Shown here in pieces: positions 1 to 9,504 of a stretch of DNA of 64,000 bases. The first letter of the stretch is position 1, and every line of letters starts with the position of its first letter. This DNA comes from Cytophagales bacterium (GTDB lineage: Bacteria > Bacteroidota > Bacteroidia > Cytophagales > Spirosomataceae), in assembly GCA_004292855.1 (NCBI GenBank), contig RDXN01000054.1, positions 1-64,000 of the forward strand. Direction: 5' to 3'. The notes beneath the pieces were generated by a model. That model was not told where the DNA came from. It did not search any database and saw only the letters and a list, made by a program, of their open reading frames with translations. Position numbers and translations under genes: made by a program.

Positions 1-121
1 GCAGGGCACCAACACGACCAAACTGGATGTGGGCGAGCTAACTCCCGGCGTGTATCTGATTCACCTGCGGCAACAGGGCAAGCAGTTGGGCGAGACCCTG
101 AAGCTGCTGGTTGTTCGCTAA
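1..121 (+). CDS. C-terminal end of a T9SS type A sorting-domain protein (partial)
   Basis: The open frame enters from the left edge and ends at a TAA at 119-121. The visible 39 residues include LTPGVYLIHLRQ followed by a lysine-bearing last strand (KLLVVR), the usual end of a Por-secretion-system (T9SS type A) C-terminal sorting domain, where a G-x-Y-[LIV] motif precedes the final strand. Such domains send a protein across the outer membrane and are then cleaved. The functional part of the protein lies outside the window, so nothing more can be said about its role. A strong hairpin follows the stop and probably ends its transcript. Confidence 0.75.
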   Translation, partial: QGTNTTKLDVGELTPGVYLIHLRQQGKQLGETLKLLVVR

Positions 122-139
122 TACTGGTGTGAAAAATTG

Positions 140-177
140 GAACAGAACTGCCCGGTCGACGCCGGGCAGTTCTGTTC
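140..177 (+). terminator. Hairpin terminator after the partial T9SS cargo gene
   Basis: A perfect 16-bp inverted repeat (140-155 pairs with 162-177, six-base loop) begins 18 nt after the stop codon. It is followed only by a short T/A-rich stretch, so intrinsic termination is likely but the U-run is weak. Confidence 0.75.
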
Positions 178-363
178 ATTTAACAGACTATTAAAGGCTG
201 TTCATATAGCTGGAAACCCTATTGAGTAAGCCTAGTATCAATGTTGGCAATTATTCGTCTGGGGCTTACAAACGGGTAAGGTTTTTGCTGGATTTATAGG
301 TAGATATTGTCCTCCCACGATTGTTAGGGGTCCTCCGCTCAAAACAATGTAATTATTGCTCTT

Positions 364-3300
364 ATGAACCGATTTTTAGGTTGTATAGGCCTCATACTGC
401 TATTGGCGGTAAGTTTTGGCACAGTTTATGCGCAGTCGGGCAACCCCGTCAAATTCGGGATTCGGCTCGACCCGGATCGAATTACGTACCGGGTTTATAT
501 GACTTCGACCTCGGCAGTTTCGGGTAATTTAGCCAAAGTCATGTCGGCGCAGGTGACCATTCGGATCGAGGACCCCTCGCTCACCAGTGTCTTTACCTTC
601 TCTAACCTCACTGGTGCTACCCACAACGGGCAACAGATGGTGTGGTCGTCGCTGAACGGGCAGGTTGAGAACCCATCCAGAAACGGCTCGCAGTTGCCCC
701 ACGATTACATCTCGTTTGGCAACTCGGCCCAAACCAGCCCGGCTCTGTTCGATATTCAGGCCAACACCGAAATTGCCCTGTTTTCGTTTCAGCGCACGAG
801 TCCCTGCGCAGGTGCCGTATCGATTTTTGTGAACACAGGCACCGAGAACCCCGCCCAGGCGGCTCCTAACAACGTAGCTGATCCGTTCAATTCACCAAAC
901 GAACTCCGCACCACTCCCGGTAACGCCATTTCCATTCTCGGGTTCGGTATTAATAACGTCTATGGGGGTAACCTTTCTAACTTTGTTTCGTGTCAGAGCG
1001 GAACCCCCGACCTTAGCCTGAGCATAACCGGCCCGACCACCTTAACCGCCGGTGTCACGAGCACGTACTCGCTCGACATCTTTAACGGCGGTGGAGCCGC
1101 TACTACCGGAACCATTTCCCTCACAACCCTGCTTCCGCAAGGATTAGCGTACTCAGGGTCGATAGGGGCGGGTTGGACATGCAACTCAACCACTCTTAGC
1201 AACGGTAATGTACAGGTAGCCTGTTCGGGCAACCCTACCATTCTCGCCAGCGGCACAAACAGTTTGTCGTTGAACCTGACGGCGGCCTCCTCCCTGGCCT
1301 CCGCTACCTTCAGCGCACTCGTACTGGGTGGTGGCGAAACCAACACCGCCAACAACACCGCCAGTAGAGCAGTCAATGTCGTTGCCGGTCCTGCTGCCGA
1401 CCTGACGTTCAGCTTGATCGGTTCGTCGAACCTCACGGCTGGTGTTGCCAGTTCGTTTACGGCCCAGGTCACCAACAGCGGGGCTGCCGCCAGTTCAGGA
1501 GCCATCTCAACCACAGTGCTCTTACCCAATGGATTTAGTTACGCTGGTGGAGCGGCTGCGGGCTGGTCCGTGGTGTCGACTACACTGGGCAACGGCAACA
1601 TTCAGATCGTTGGCAACAATAGTGCCAGTATTGGTGTGGGAGCCTCCAGTGCCTTTACATTTTTAGCTACACCGCCCAATTCGGCGGGTTCGGGCACATT
1701 TGGCGGGGTTGTGATCGGTGGTGGCGAAACCAACACGGCCAACAACACCTTTTCGTTTCCGTTCACCATTAGTGCAGGTGGGGGCGGCACAGTCAGTCTA
1801 GCAACGAGCATCAGCGGTCCGGCTTCGGTGGCTGCGGGCGCGGGAGGGGCATACCTGATTAATGTGAGCAACACCGGGTCGGCGGCAACGAGCGGCCCCG
1901 TGACGGTTACGTTTACCATTCCCGCCGGGATGAGTTATAACGGCTTTTCGGGAACGGGTTGGGGTGTTTCGTCGGCTGTAGTAAATGGCCAAACGGTTTA
2001 TACGGCTAGTTTGTCGGGTGGAATTGGGGCCGGAGCTTCTGCGGCTGGCCTGACGGTCAATTTATTGGCCAACGCGGGAGCAAGTGGTTCCGTAAACTTC
2101 GCGGGGGCCGCCAACACGGCTGGTCAGGTAGGTTCGACCAACACGTTTACCAGAGCCATCACGATCACCTCAAGCCTGAGTAATTCCGATTTGAGTTCGT
2201 CGTTGAGCGGGCCGGGGGTTATGCAGGCGGGTGGTTCGGCTTCGTATTTACTGACACTCACAAACAACAACAACACGCCCACCAACGGACCCATCAGTAC
2301 AACCTTCACCCTCCCGGCAGGCGTAAGTATGGCAAGCTACGCCGGTACGGGCTGGAACGTAACGTCGTCGGTGGTGAATGGCGTAACGGTTTACACGGCG
2401 GTACTGTCGTCGGTCATTAGTGGGTCGTCGGCGAGTGCGCCATTGCAGTTGAACCTCACCTCGGCCCTAAACGCGAGCAGCGGCAACGTTTCGGGCTTCA
2501 CGATCTGGTCGGGCGATCCGAATCAGGGCAACAACGGATTTACATTCCCGCTCAACGTTCAGTCGGGTACGCCTTCGTTCACCACGCAATTCACTGGTCC
2601 ATCGAACATCACGGTTGGAACAACGTCGACCATCACCCTCAGCCTGACCAACACGGGTTCGGGCATGACAACGGGGCCAAGCATGCTCACGATGAATTTG
2701 CCCGCCGGTACGCAGTTCAATAGTTTTACGGCCCCGGCAGGCTGGACCATCAACAGTGTTGTGTTACCAAACGGCAGCACGTCGATCTCGGCAACCTACA
2801 CCAACACGATTCCGGCAGGTGGTTCGCCTTCGCCGTTCACCATTTCCTTTACGCCCATCAGCAACACACTGGCTGGTTCGCCCATTATTATTACGGGTGG
2901 GGTGAGTGCGCCGAATTCGTCGGGTTCATCGTCGTTTTCGCAGCAGTTTCAGGTTGTAAACGGGCAATCGTACCCCGCCGACCTGAGCGGTAGCCTGACA
3001 GGCCCCGGCACCCTAACGGCCGGAACCTCTGGCAATTTTACGTTGAACATCAACAATACAGGTTTGGGTAGCACAACCGGCCCCATCACGGCAACCATGA
3101 GTTTGCCTGCTGGGTCTTCGATGCCGAGTTTCACGGGCGCGGGCTGGTCGGTGTCGAGTACGGCAGGGGCGGGCGGTAGCACGATTCTGACAGCCACCTA
3201 CACGGCAGCGGTTGTGTCGGGCGGTAGTCCAACGCCTTTGGTATTCAATGTGTTGGCGGGCGTAACCCTGGCTGGTACTACCCTGAACCTGAGTGGCCGA

Positions 3301-4020
3301 CTATCGACGCTTGACGAGGTCAACACGGTTAACAACCAGTTCAGTACTAGTTCGCAAGTCGTGAGCGGGTCGGCGGGTGGTCAGTCGGCTAACCTGTCGA
3401 CAACGATCCAGATGACCAACACGGCTCCCAATCAATACGAGCCAACAACGGCCCGCATCGTGATCACGAACAGCGGCCCCAACACCGCAACGGGCATCAC
3501 GAGTCAGGTGGGTTTGCCTGCGGGGAACCCCATCACGTCGCTGACGACATCGGGTGGATCGTTCAATTCGGGCACTGGCTTGTGGACGGTGGGTGCGCTT
3601 ACACCGGGGCAAAGCGTCACGCTGACGGTAACGTTCTCGGCGGCAACGGGTGGAGTGGCCACGGTGAGCAACGAGATCATCTCGTCGTCGCTGCCCGATC
3701 CCAACTCGACCCCCAACAACCGGGCTGCGGCTGAGGACGACCAAAAGCAGGTGTGTTTCTCGGTGCCCCTCACGTTGTGTGCGGGCCAACAGTTTATGGC
3801 GAGTGTGAGTGGTGCTACAACGGGTATTCAATGGTCGCGGAACGGGCAACCGATTCAAGGTGCGACGAGTAGCCAACTTCTTATTACACAGTCGGGTACG
3901 TACACGGTTCAGACGGGCACGCCTTGTGAAGGTGGCGGTTGCTGCCCGCTCATCGTGCGCGATGGCGATTGCTGTCAGTTGCCGGTGTGTGTGCCAATCA
4001 CCATCAGTAGAAACCGATAA
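364..4020 (+). CDS. Large secreted repeat protein with CARDB/DUF11-like domains
   Basis: A 1218-residue exported protein. Residues 1-24 form a signal peptide ending AQ. Residues about 22-210 form a cohesin-like beta domain that closely resembles the N-terminus of the next gene product (shared motif LDPDxxTYRVYMTS). From about 215 to 1000 there are roughly seven repeats of about 110-120 residues, each starting with a phrase like LSGPxxLTAG and ending with NxANNT-type wording, as in CARDB/DUF11 adhesive repeats. A clearer DUF11 domain lies at about 1006-1120, and an Ig-like, cysteine-rich tail at 1130-1218. No T9SS sorting domain is visible at the C-terminus, unlike its neighbour. A surface or matrix adhesin is inferred. 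The gene lies 3 nt upstream of the next one, so they are probably co-transcribed. Confidence 0.85.
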   Translation: MNRFLGCIGLILLLAVSFGTVYAQSGNPVKFGIRLDPDRITYRVYMTSTSAVSGNLAKVMSAQVTIRIEDPSLTSVFTFSNLTGATHNGQQMVWSSLNGQVENPSRNGSQLPHDYISFGNSAQTSPALFDIQANTEIALFSFQRTSPCAGAVSIFVNTGTENPAQAAPNNVADPFNSPNELRTTPGNAISILGFGINNVYGGNLSNFVSCQSGTPDLSLSITGPTTLTAGVTSTYSLDIFNGGGAATTGTISLTTLLPQGLAYSGSIGAGWTCNSTTLSNGNVQVACSGNPTILASGTNSLSLNLTAASSLASATFSALVLGGGETNTANNTASRAVNVVAGPAADLTFSLIGSSNLTAGVASSFTAQVTNSGAAASSGAISTTVLLPNGFSYAGGAAAGWSVVSTTLGNGNIQIVGNNSASIGVGASSAFTFLATPPNSAGSGTFGGVVIGGGETNTANNTFSFPFTISAGGGGTVSLATSISGPASVAAGAGGAYLINVSNTGSAATSGPVTVTFTIPAGMSYNGFSGTGWGVSSAVVNGQTVYTASLSGGIGAGASAAGLTVNLLANAGASGSVNFAGAANTAGQVGSTNTFTRAITITSSLSNSDLSSSLSGPGVMQAGGSASYLLTLTNNNNTPTNGPISTTFTLPAGVSMASYAGTGWNVTSSVVNGVTVYTAVLSSVISGSSASAPLQLNLTSALNASSGNVSGFTIWSGDPNQGNNGFTFPLNVQSGTPSFTTQFTGPSNITVGTTSTITLSLTNTGSGMTTGPSMLTMNLPAGTQFNSFTAPAGWTINSVVLPNGSTSISATYTNTIPAGGSPSPFTISFTPISNTLAGSPIIITGGVSAPNSSGSSSFSQQFQVVNGQSYPADLSGSLTGPGTLTAGTSGNFTLNINNTGLGSTTGPITATMSLPAGSSMPSFTGAGWSVSSTAGAGGSTILTATYTAAVVSGGSPTPLVFNVLAGVTLAGTTLNLSGRLSTLDEVNTVNNQFSTSSQVVSGSAGGQSANLSTTIQMTNTAPNQYEPTTARIVITNSGPNTATGITSQVGLPAGNPITSLTTSGGSFNSGTGLWTVGALTPGQSVTLTVTFSAATGGVATVSNEIISSSLPDPNSTPNNRAAAEDDQKQVCFSVPLTLCAGQQFMASVSGATTGIQWSRNGQPIQGATSSQLLITQSGTYTVQTGTPCEGGGCCPLIVRDGDCCQLPVCVPITISRNR

Positions 4021-4023
4021 TTC

Positions 4024-5613
4024 ATGCGGGGGATCTTTCAAGCCCAAATCCATACATGTCTCAGGAGCGGCCTTTGCGGGTTGCTCCTGAGTGTGTTTTT
4101 GGCCTTGCCCGCTCTCGGTCAGATTTCGTTTAGACTGGCGATGGACCCCGATGGCGTCACGTACCGGGTCTACATGACCTCGTCAGTGAGTTATCCCTCG
4201 CCCGCGTCGATCATTGCTTCGTCGTTCATTACGATTCATGTGCCCCACGGTACAGGAGCCAATCAGTTTGTGCCGACGAACATTGTGTCTCCCACGCTGA
4301 ACATGCGCTGGACCCTGACCGGTCGCGATGCGGCCCCCCGCGAAAACCCCGACCGCGACTATTTGTATTTCAGCTTCGCCAACGGGGTGCCCAATTTTAT
4401 CATGTTCGATATTGTGGCCGGGCGGGAGTACCTCTTGTTCGAGTTCAAACGCAAGGGGAATTGCCTTGGCGCGGCCCAACTGATTGACAATCTACGCGAT
4501 GAGTTCCGAACACCCAACTCGCGTAACACCAACGTAGCCAACTACATAGCGGTGCTGGGCAAGGGTACGTACAGTGGCAACGTCGACGCCCCCCCAACCG
4601 TAAGCATGACCGTTTCGGAGACGCTCGTTTGTGCGGGGCAGTATGTCTTGTTGCAGGCTTCGCCCTCGGCACCCAGCCCCCCCGGCCAAACGTACGCCTA
4701 CCAACTCCTGGCCGACGACCTGCCCGTGAGTACCACCAACACCACAGGCACGTTCTCGCACACCCTGCCCCAACGCCCCACCGACTACACGCTGCGGCTC
4801 CGGGTGAAGCTACTCGTGAAACGCAGCACCGCCTGTGACGAGCAGTTTGCCGCTGCCACCACAACCGTTCGGGTAAAGGCACTGCCCACCGCCCAGATAG
4901 CGTATAGTGGTGACCCCTGCGCGGTGTTACCCGTTTCGTTATCGGCGAGTCCGGTGGCGGGTGCCACCTACGAATGGCTGCGCGAGGGGCAGCCCATCCC
5001 CGGCGAAGTAGCATCGACACTCTCGGTGTCGGCCACGGGGACGTATGCTGTTCGGACAACTCGCAACGGATGTTCGGCACGTTCGGCCGGGCAGGCGATT
5101 TTCGGGCAAACCCAGAATGAACGAGTCGTGATTCAGATGCCTGTTCTCCAGCCCGTTGTTGGCGGCACTCCGGTACTCATTAGTCCGTCCGTAAGTAACG
5201 CCCAATCGTTTAGCTGGTCGCCCGAGGTGGGCTTGAGTTCGGCCACGGTGGTGAATCCGGTGGCAACTCCCACCGAAACGACCACCTACACCCTCACCGC
5301 CCGCAGCAGCACGGGTTGCCCCGCGAGCGAGACTATTACGCTCGGCATTATCCCGCCCCTCATTATCCCGGATGCTTTCACCCCCAACCACGACGACGCC
5401 AACGATTCCTGGCTGATTCGAAACGTGGAGTACCACGCCAACTGCTCCGTCAGCGTGTTCAACCGATGGGGCTTGCTGGTGTTCCAAACCCCCCACTACG
5501 ACCAACCCTGGGCCGGGCAAGGGCCGCAAGGTGATCTGGAAACGGGGGTGTATTTGTACGTGATCCAAACCCCCCACGTGCAGTATCGCGGCAAGCTGAC
5601 CTTGCTGCGGTAG
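4024..5613 (+). CDS. Secreted Ig/PKD-like protein with T9SS type B (CHU_C) sorting domain
   Basis: 529 residues. A signal peptide (ending ALGQ near residue 33) is followed by the same cohesin-like domain as in the upstream gene (about 34-190), Ig/PKD-like beta domains (about 195-440) and a C-terminal gliding-motility-associated domain (about 443-529). The last shows the hallmark features: IPDAFTPNHDDxND, FNRWGxLVF and a final YxGKLTLL strand. CHU_C domains are type B T9SS signals, so the mature protein should be secreted or surface-attached. It starts 3 nt after the previous stop, which suggests an operon and possibly a shared complex, with the partner lacking its own sorting domain. Confidence 0.9.
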   Translation: MRGIFQAQIHTCLRSGLCGLLLSVFLALPALGQISFRLAMDPDGVTYRVYMTSSVSYPSPASIIASSFITIHVPHGTGANQFVPTNIVSPTLNMRWTLTGRDAAPRENPDRDYLYFSFANGVPNFIMFDIVAGREYLLFEFKRKGNCLGAAQLIDNLRDEFRTPNSRNTNVANYIAVLGKGTYSGNVDAPPTVSMTVSETLVCAGQYVLLQASPSAPSPPGQTYAYQLLADDLPVSTTNTTGTFSHTLPQRPTDYTLRLRVKLLVKRSTACDEQFAAATTTVRVKALPTAQIAYSGDPCAVLPVSLSASPVAGATYEWLREGQPIPGEVASTLSVSATGTYAVRTTRNGCSARSAGQAIFGQTQNERVVIQMPVLQPVVGGTPVLISPSVSNAQSFSWSPEVGLSSATVVNPVATPTETTTYTLTARSSTGCPASETITLGIIPPLIIPDAFTPNHDDANDSWLIRNVEYHANCSVSVFNRWGLLVFQTPHYDQPWAGQGPQGDLETGVYLYVIQTPHVQYRGKLTLLR

Positions 5614-5711
5614 GGTGGGTTTTAACCCTCCGCACATTTCTACGGCGTACGGAGTAGATACTTAGTTAAAAATACGGAAAACGGAGTATTTCAGCCCCTT
5701 GCACGCAAACA

Positions 5712-5719
5712 TACCTTTG
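5712..5719 (+). promoter_or_regulatory. Candidate Bacteroidota -7 box upstream of the caspase locus
   Basis: TACCTTTG matches the Bacteroidota primary sigma -7 consensus TAnnTTTG and lies 35 nt before the GTG start of the first gene of the long co-directional block. The -33 element is weak (a TTT at 5689-5691), so this is a candidate only. Confidence 0.4.
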
Positions 5720-5754
5720 GGTCAGTTATTTATGACACCTTACCCAAACCATTC

Positions 5755-6921
5755 GTGCGCTACTTTCTTGTTCTCTATCGAACCATTTGTCTGGTAGCAG
5801 GGCTGCTCATTAGCCTGACCACAACCCCGATTCAGGGCCAAACCATCAAAGCGATTATTGTCGCCGATTTCGACGATGCCTTGCTGCGGTCGGCGAGTTT
5901 GAAAGATGTGGAGATCATGGCCCAAAACTGCCGACAAATCAGCCAGGGCATCCGCTATTCGCTCCAACGCATCGACCTCAATCGGGAACAGTTTACGGGG
6001 GCGGCTGTCCGGGCCATGCTCGACACGCTCACCGCCCAACCCGGCGATGTGTTGTTGTTCTATTATACGGGTCACGGATTCAACACCGAGGCCAACGCCA
6101 GCAACTACCCGTATCTGAAACTGAAAGACTGGCAGCAAAATCCACTGTCGCTCGATGAGATCAGCAGTCGGTTAGAGAAAAAAGCGGCCCGACTCAAAAT
6201 CCTTATTGGCGACTGCTGCAACGGGGTTGTGCCCCGGTCGCGGACGCTCGCTATGGCACCTGTTCACAAGGGGATGGGCGTTGCCGACGACCAGAACCGG
6301 GTCTTGCAAAAGTTGTTTGTCGACGCCTGCGGAACGGTGAAAGTGGCGAGTGCCCAGCGCACCCAACTCGCCCAGGCCGACCCGGCCAATGGCTCGCTCT
6401 ACACGCAGGCGTTCGAGAATGCGTTTGAGAATGCACTCGACAAAAATCGACCGGAATCCGTTAGCTGGGAAATGCTCCTGAGCGATACCCAAAACCGGCT
6501 CAACACCCTGTTGACCTCTGCGGAATCGCCTGGCCAACAGCCTTTTGTACAGAAAGGTATTGCCGCCGTTACGGTCCGAAGTTGTTCGTCGGTGAACCCG
6601 CCCGAACCCGCCCAGTGCGTGACGTTCGATAAGGTGAATCAGTACGTTAACGACTTGATCGACAGCTCGAAAGGTCGGGAGCAACGGCTGGCTATCCTGA
6701 AAGAAGCCAGCCAGTTATTTGCCGAAACGGCCTACGTCAAACTCTACGTGGGCGACTCGCCGGTGCCCCCCAATCAGTCGCTCAAAAGCTGGCTGAACAA
6801 ACTGTATCTGAACGCCAACCGGAATATCCTGCGGGTGGAATTCATCGAACGCGAATCGACCCGAACCGCCGACTGTCGGCAATACGCGACCATCGCCGTG
6901 CAGGAAATCTGGAAACCCTAG
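5755..6921 (+). CDS. Exported caspase-family (C14) protein, first gene of the caspase/PKD block
   Basis: 388 residues, read from a GTG start; the only nearby ATG (5732) is out of frame. A signal peptide (to about GQ at 29) precedes a caspase-like p20 domain at about 31-250. The catalytic His is in YYTGHGF (H107) and the Cys in the GDCC motif (C155), the His/Cys layout of clan CD peptidases. Residues about 290-388 form a separate module (VNQYVNDLI, then SLKSWLNKLYL, then beta strands) that resembles parts of the next genes. Both catalytic residues are present, so activity is plausible. The export signal sets it apart from cytoplasmic metacaspases. Substrate unknown. Confidence 0.85.
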   Translation: MRYFLVLYRTICLVAGLLISLTTTPIQGQTIKAIIVADFDDALLRSASLKDVEIMAQNCRQISQGIRYSLQRIDLNREQFTGAAVRAMLDTLTAQPGDVLLFYYTGHGFNTEANASNYPYLKLKDWQQNPLSLDEISSRLEKKAARLKILIGDCCNGVVPRSRTLAMAPVHKGMGVADDQNRVLQKLFVDACGTVKVASAQRTQLAQADPANGSLYTQAFENAFENALDKNRPESVSWEMLLSDTQNRLNTLLTSAESPGQQPFVQKGIAAVTVRSCSSVNPPEPAQCVTFDKVNQYVNDLIDSSKGREQRLAILKEASQLFAETAYVKLYVGDSPVPPNQSLKSWLNKLYLNANRNILRVEFIERESTRTADCRQYATIAVQEIWKP

Positions 6922-6946
6922 TAGCCCACTCGAACACCTAATAACC

Positions 6947-7558
6947 ATGAAAACACTCCTTTGTGTATGCCTGCTGCTGACCCTTTCGTCGGCGGTTTGG
7001 GCACAGACCTTCAAGGGTACGCAAGTCGGTAACGACACCGACAATACCAGCCCCGACCTGAAAGCTTTCACCGAGCGAACCCGCCAACAGGTTAAAGCCC
7101 TACAGGAAGCTATCAATATGATTTCCAGCCCAAAAACACCAGTCGAGGACAAGCAAATGGCCATTGAGCAAACGCTCGGCATGTTCATGAAAGGCAGCAC
7201 CATTCAGGTATCGGGGGTAAAAAATCCGAAGCGGGTGAACGCCTATTCGCTGAACGAATACCTCCAGAATTTATCGCTGCTGGGCAAGCGGTATAAAGTG
7301 GTGGAAATGCGGGTCTACAAGCCTGCCAAAATCGCCGATTTTGTCAAGAACCCCGACGGCACCTGGTCGGGTAATGCCACCTATTTTCAGGACTTCAGTG
7401 CCATTACAACCGCCGGTGCTACGCTGCATGATCGGGTGGCCAAACGGATCGAGACCTGGTTGAAAAAAGAAAAAGATGCCTTCACCAATCAGGAAGACTG
7501 GATGCTGGTGCTGGGTAATATCAGCGTCGTGGAAGTAAACGAAGTGCCTGTAAATTAA
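6947..7558 (+). CDS. Unknown secreted protein of the caspase block
   Basis: 203 residues with a clear signal peptide (MKTLLCVCLLLTLSSAVWAQ). No catalytic motif recognised. The mature part begins with a charged helical region (about 35-75), followed by a SLNEYLQNLSLL segment near 100 and several beta strands with aromatic residues (YKVVEMRVY, ATYFQDF). This order of helix, S-L-x-x-[YW]-L and strands also appears at the C-terminus of the caspase upstream and in the third gene downstream, so a shared, perhaps NTF2-like module is suspected. It lies 25 nt after the caspase gene and 6 nt before the next start, consistent with one transcript. Confidence 0.7.
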   Translation: MKTLLCVCLLLTLSSAVWAQTFKGTQVGNDTDNTSPDLKAFTERTRQQVKALQEAINMISSPKTPVEDKQMAIEQTLGMFMKGSTIQVSGVKNPKRVNAYSLNEYLQNLSLLGKRYKVVEMRVYKPAKIADFVKNPDGTWSGNATYFQDFSAITTAGATLHDRVAKRIETWLKKEKDAFTNQEDWMLVLGNISVVEVNEVPVN

Positions 7559-7564
7559 TTGGTT

Positions 7565-8488
7565 ATGCTCGCTACTCTCCTCTTGCTTACTGCGTTACAG
7601 AATGGCCCCGTCAAGGCCGACACGCTGCGGCCCCCGGTCGCTGTGTCCCCGCAGGCCAGGGAACCCGAAGCGTTTATGGTGCAGCAAGTGACCTACGTGA
7701 GTGAGTTTATCAACCGATTCAACCACCAGATAACGGCCAACGGCAGAGCCATTCCCGACTCGCTACAAAATACCGACGCCCGCAAAGGGGCAATCGGGCA
7801 GTTGTTCGACCGGTTCAGTAGCGCAGCTCTGAACAAGACCAGCTTTTTGAGGACCCACAAAAACGAGTTTATCGAGCAGGTTTGTGATGCGGCCAAACCC
7901 GTCCGGCTCACGTTTTTGTCGAACGACCTGTATGCCACCGTTCGCGTGCAAACGGCGTGGCAGGGCAGAGAGCAACCCGTCGATTTTTACCTGAAATCGG
8001 CCACCGACCGGCAGGGTCACGCCTGGAAAATTCTGGATGCACAGGCTCCTTTTTTAAACGAATCGGTGGGGGTGGGGGCCAACGTCGGTCCGGCAAAACG
8101 GAACGCCAAAACGGCCCCCGACACCGCCCGCACGAGGGGCTTTATCCCCCTCAACGCGCAGGAAACCGCTTTTCTGAACCTGTACAACCAGATGCGCGAC
8201 CGGCACGACCTGCTTCAGTTGGCGGTTCAGCCGAACAACGCATCTTCGTCGTTGGTTCGGTTGGCTCAGTTGGTTGTGCAGGGGCAGGTAACGCCGGTCC
8301 ACACCGACTACCCAACCCTGTATTTGCCAGTGGCGAACGGCTGGGTTGTGCAGGTGAATTTCACCAACCGCAGGCACGAGCAGTCGGGGTGGCTCATCAC
8401 CGATTTGTACCAACTGACCGGGACCGACTCCCGCCGGTTGCCCGCCCCTTTCCTGTCGTATTTCAGACCCCAAACGCCAAAAAAATGA
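7565..8488 (+). CDS. Unknown secreted protein of the caspase block
   Basis: 307 residues from the ATG at 7565, chosen over an in-frame TTG at 7559; it gives a short hydrophobic leader (MLATLLLLTALQ). The mature protein seems to contain two similar halves (about 35-165 and 195-305), each with an N-terminal helix (FINRFNHQI; FLNLYNQM) followed by strands and ending in W-containing strands (HAWKILDAQ; GWLITDLYQL). This pattern suits an NTF2-like fold, but that is inference from layout. No known family recognised. Its stop overlaps the next start by 4 nt (ATGA), so translational coupling is likely. Confidence 0.7.
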   Translation: MLATLLLLTALQNGPVKADTLRPPVAVSPQAREPEAFMVQQVTYVSEFINRFNHQITANGRAIPDSLQNTDARKGAIGQLFDRFSSAALNKTSFLRTHKNEFIEQVCDAAKPVRLTFLSNDLYATVRVQTAWQGREQPVDFYLKSATDRQGHAWKILDAQAPFLNESVGVGANVGPAKRNAKTAPDTARTRGFIPLNAQETAFLNLYNQMRDRHDLLQLAVQPNNASSSLVRLAQLVVQGQVTPVHTDYPTLYLPVANGWVVQVNFTNRRHEQSGWLITDLYQLTGTDSRRLPAPFLSYFRPQTPKK

Positions 8489-9462
8489 GATGTGCCCTGT
8501 TTGTCGGTCTGTTTCTGCTCGTTGGTGGGTATGCCGTACGCGCCCAGCCGACCCGCGCGAACTCCCGCGTTCGGGCGTTTTTGGCCGCGTTTCAACAGGC
8601 TGTTGGGGGCAACGGGGCTGCTGAGGCAACCCGCACGCCGGTATCGTTTTTCGAGGCCGACACCGCCCGCGTGGCCGACACGGGCATCTTCGAATCGGAC
8701 TATTATGCCAATCACCCCACGGCCACGGCCAAAAACTGGCTGGCCAGCCTCCGGGCTACATTTGGCAATGTGCTCTACTACAGTATCGACACCACGAAAC
8801 TGATGGTGTTACCCCAAACCGCCGGGCCGGGGTCGGGGATGATCCTGTTAACGGTGGCGACGAAAACCGAGGGCCTGCGCAAAGCGAATCAGACCCGCCA
8901 TCAGCTTGTGGATGAGCAGGTTTGGCAGCTTCGCGAGGTGCCCCAACAAACCGATAAAACCGGATTGGGGTATCGGATCGTGCGGATCAGCAGCACCCGT
9001 CAGACGAAAAAAACGCCGACGTTGACCCTGGAGCGGGTGAACAAACTAGGTCAGGCAATCAACGACCTGCTGGGGCAACTTGCTGCCGAAACCACTAGCG
9101 AGGGGCAACGCAAGGCTTTGTTGGACGAGTGGAAACAGGGTAATTACCCCGAAAAAATCCAACTCTGGCAAGGCGAGCAGAGCCAGCCAATGACCCTAAC
9201 AGACTGGGCAACGCAACGCTTGAAACCCGACCAACGGGCCTCTTTATCAGTCAAGTCAATGAACATTCGGTGGGTCGATGCTCCCTTTCAAAGCGGGCAA
9301 CAGTGGCTCCGACGAGTAACCATTTGGGAGAAGATAAGCCCCGTGGCACCGACCCTGCCCCCGCCCGACAAGCAGCGGGTTTTCTACGAACGAGCCGACC
9401 CTGTCGGCAAAGCTCACCCTGAACCAAATCTGACCGTTTTGCACATCGAGGTGAATCGGTGA
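8485..9462 (+). CDS. Unknown secreted protein of the caspase block, possible shared module at C-terminus
   Basis: 325 residues. The frame is open further upstream, but the ATG at 8485 gives a proper signal peptide (MRCALFVGLFLLVGGYAVRAQ) and overlaps the previous stop by 4 nt, so it is taken as the start. The N-terminal half has helix-then-strand order (RVRAFLAAFQQAV, then NWLASLRATFG and a run of strands). The C-terminal half (about 190-325) begins LERVNKLGQAINDLL, much like FDKVNQYVNDLI in the first caspase protein, and continues with a L-x-x-W segment and strands. No enzyme motif seen. Probably an accessory envelope protein of the locus. Confidence 0.7.
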   Translation: MRCALFVGLFLLVGGYAVRAQPTRANSRVRAFLAAFQQAVGGNGAAEATRTPVSFFEADTARVADTGIFESDYYANHPTATAKNWLASLRATFGNVLYYSIDTTKLMVLPQTAGPGSGMILLTVATKTEGLRKANQTRHQLVDEQVWQLREVPQQTDKTGLGYRIVRISSTRQTKKTPTLTLERVNKLGQAINDLLGQLAAETTSEGQRKALLDEWKQGNYPEKIQLWQGEQSQPMTLTDWATQRLKPDQRASLSVKSMNIRWVDAPFQSGQQWLRRVTIWEKISPVAPTLPPPDKQRVFYERADPVGKAHPEPNLTVLHIEVNR

Positions 9463-9504
9463 TGTTCTTATACTTTCTTTTTTCTCACCTAATCCGTACG
9501 ACTA

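Noticed and set aside
3301-4053. Open frame of about 250 codons on the minus strand under the first large repeat protein
   Set aside because: It is antisense to a gene with clear protein repeats, has Arg/His-rich shadow composition and no recognisable domain.
7957-8484. Upstream extension of the gene at 8485 over 176 codons
   Set aside because: It runs through the previous gene in another frame; the ATG at 8485 has a signal peptide and a 4-nt stop/start overlap.
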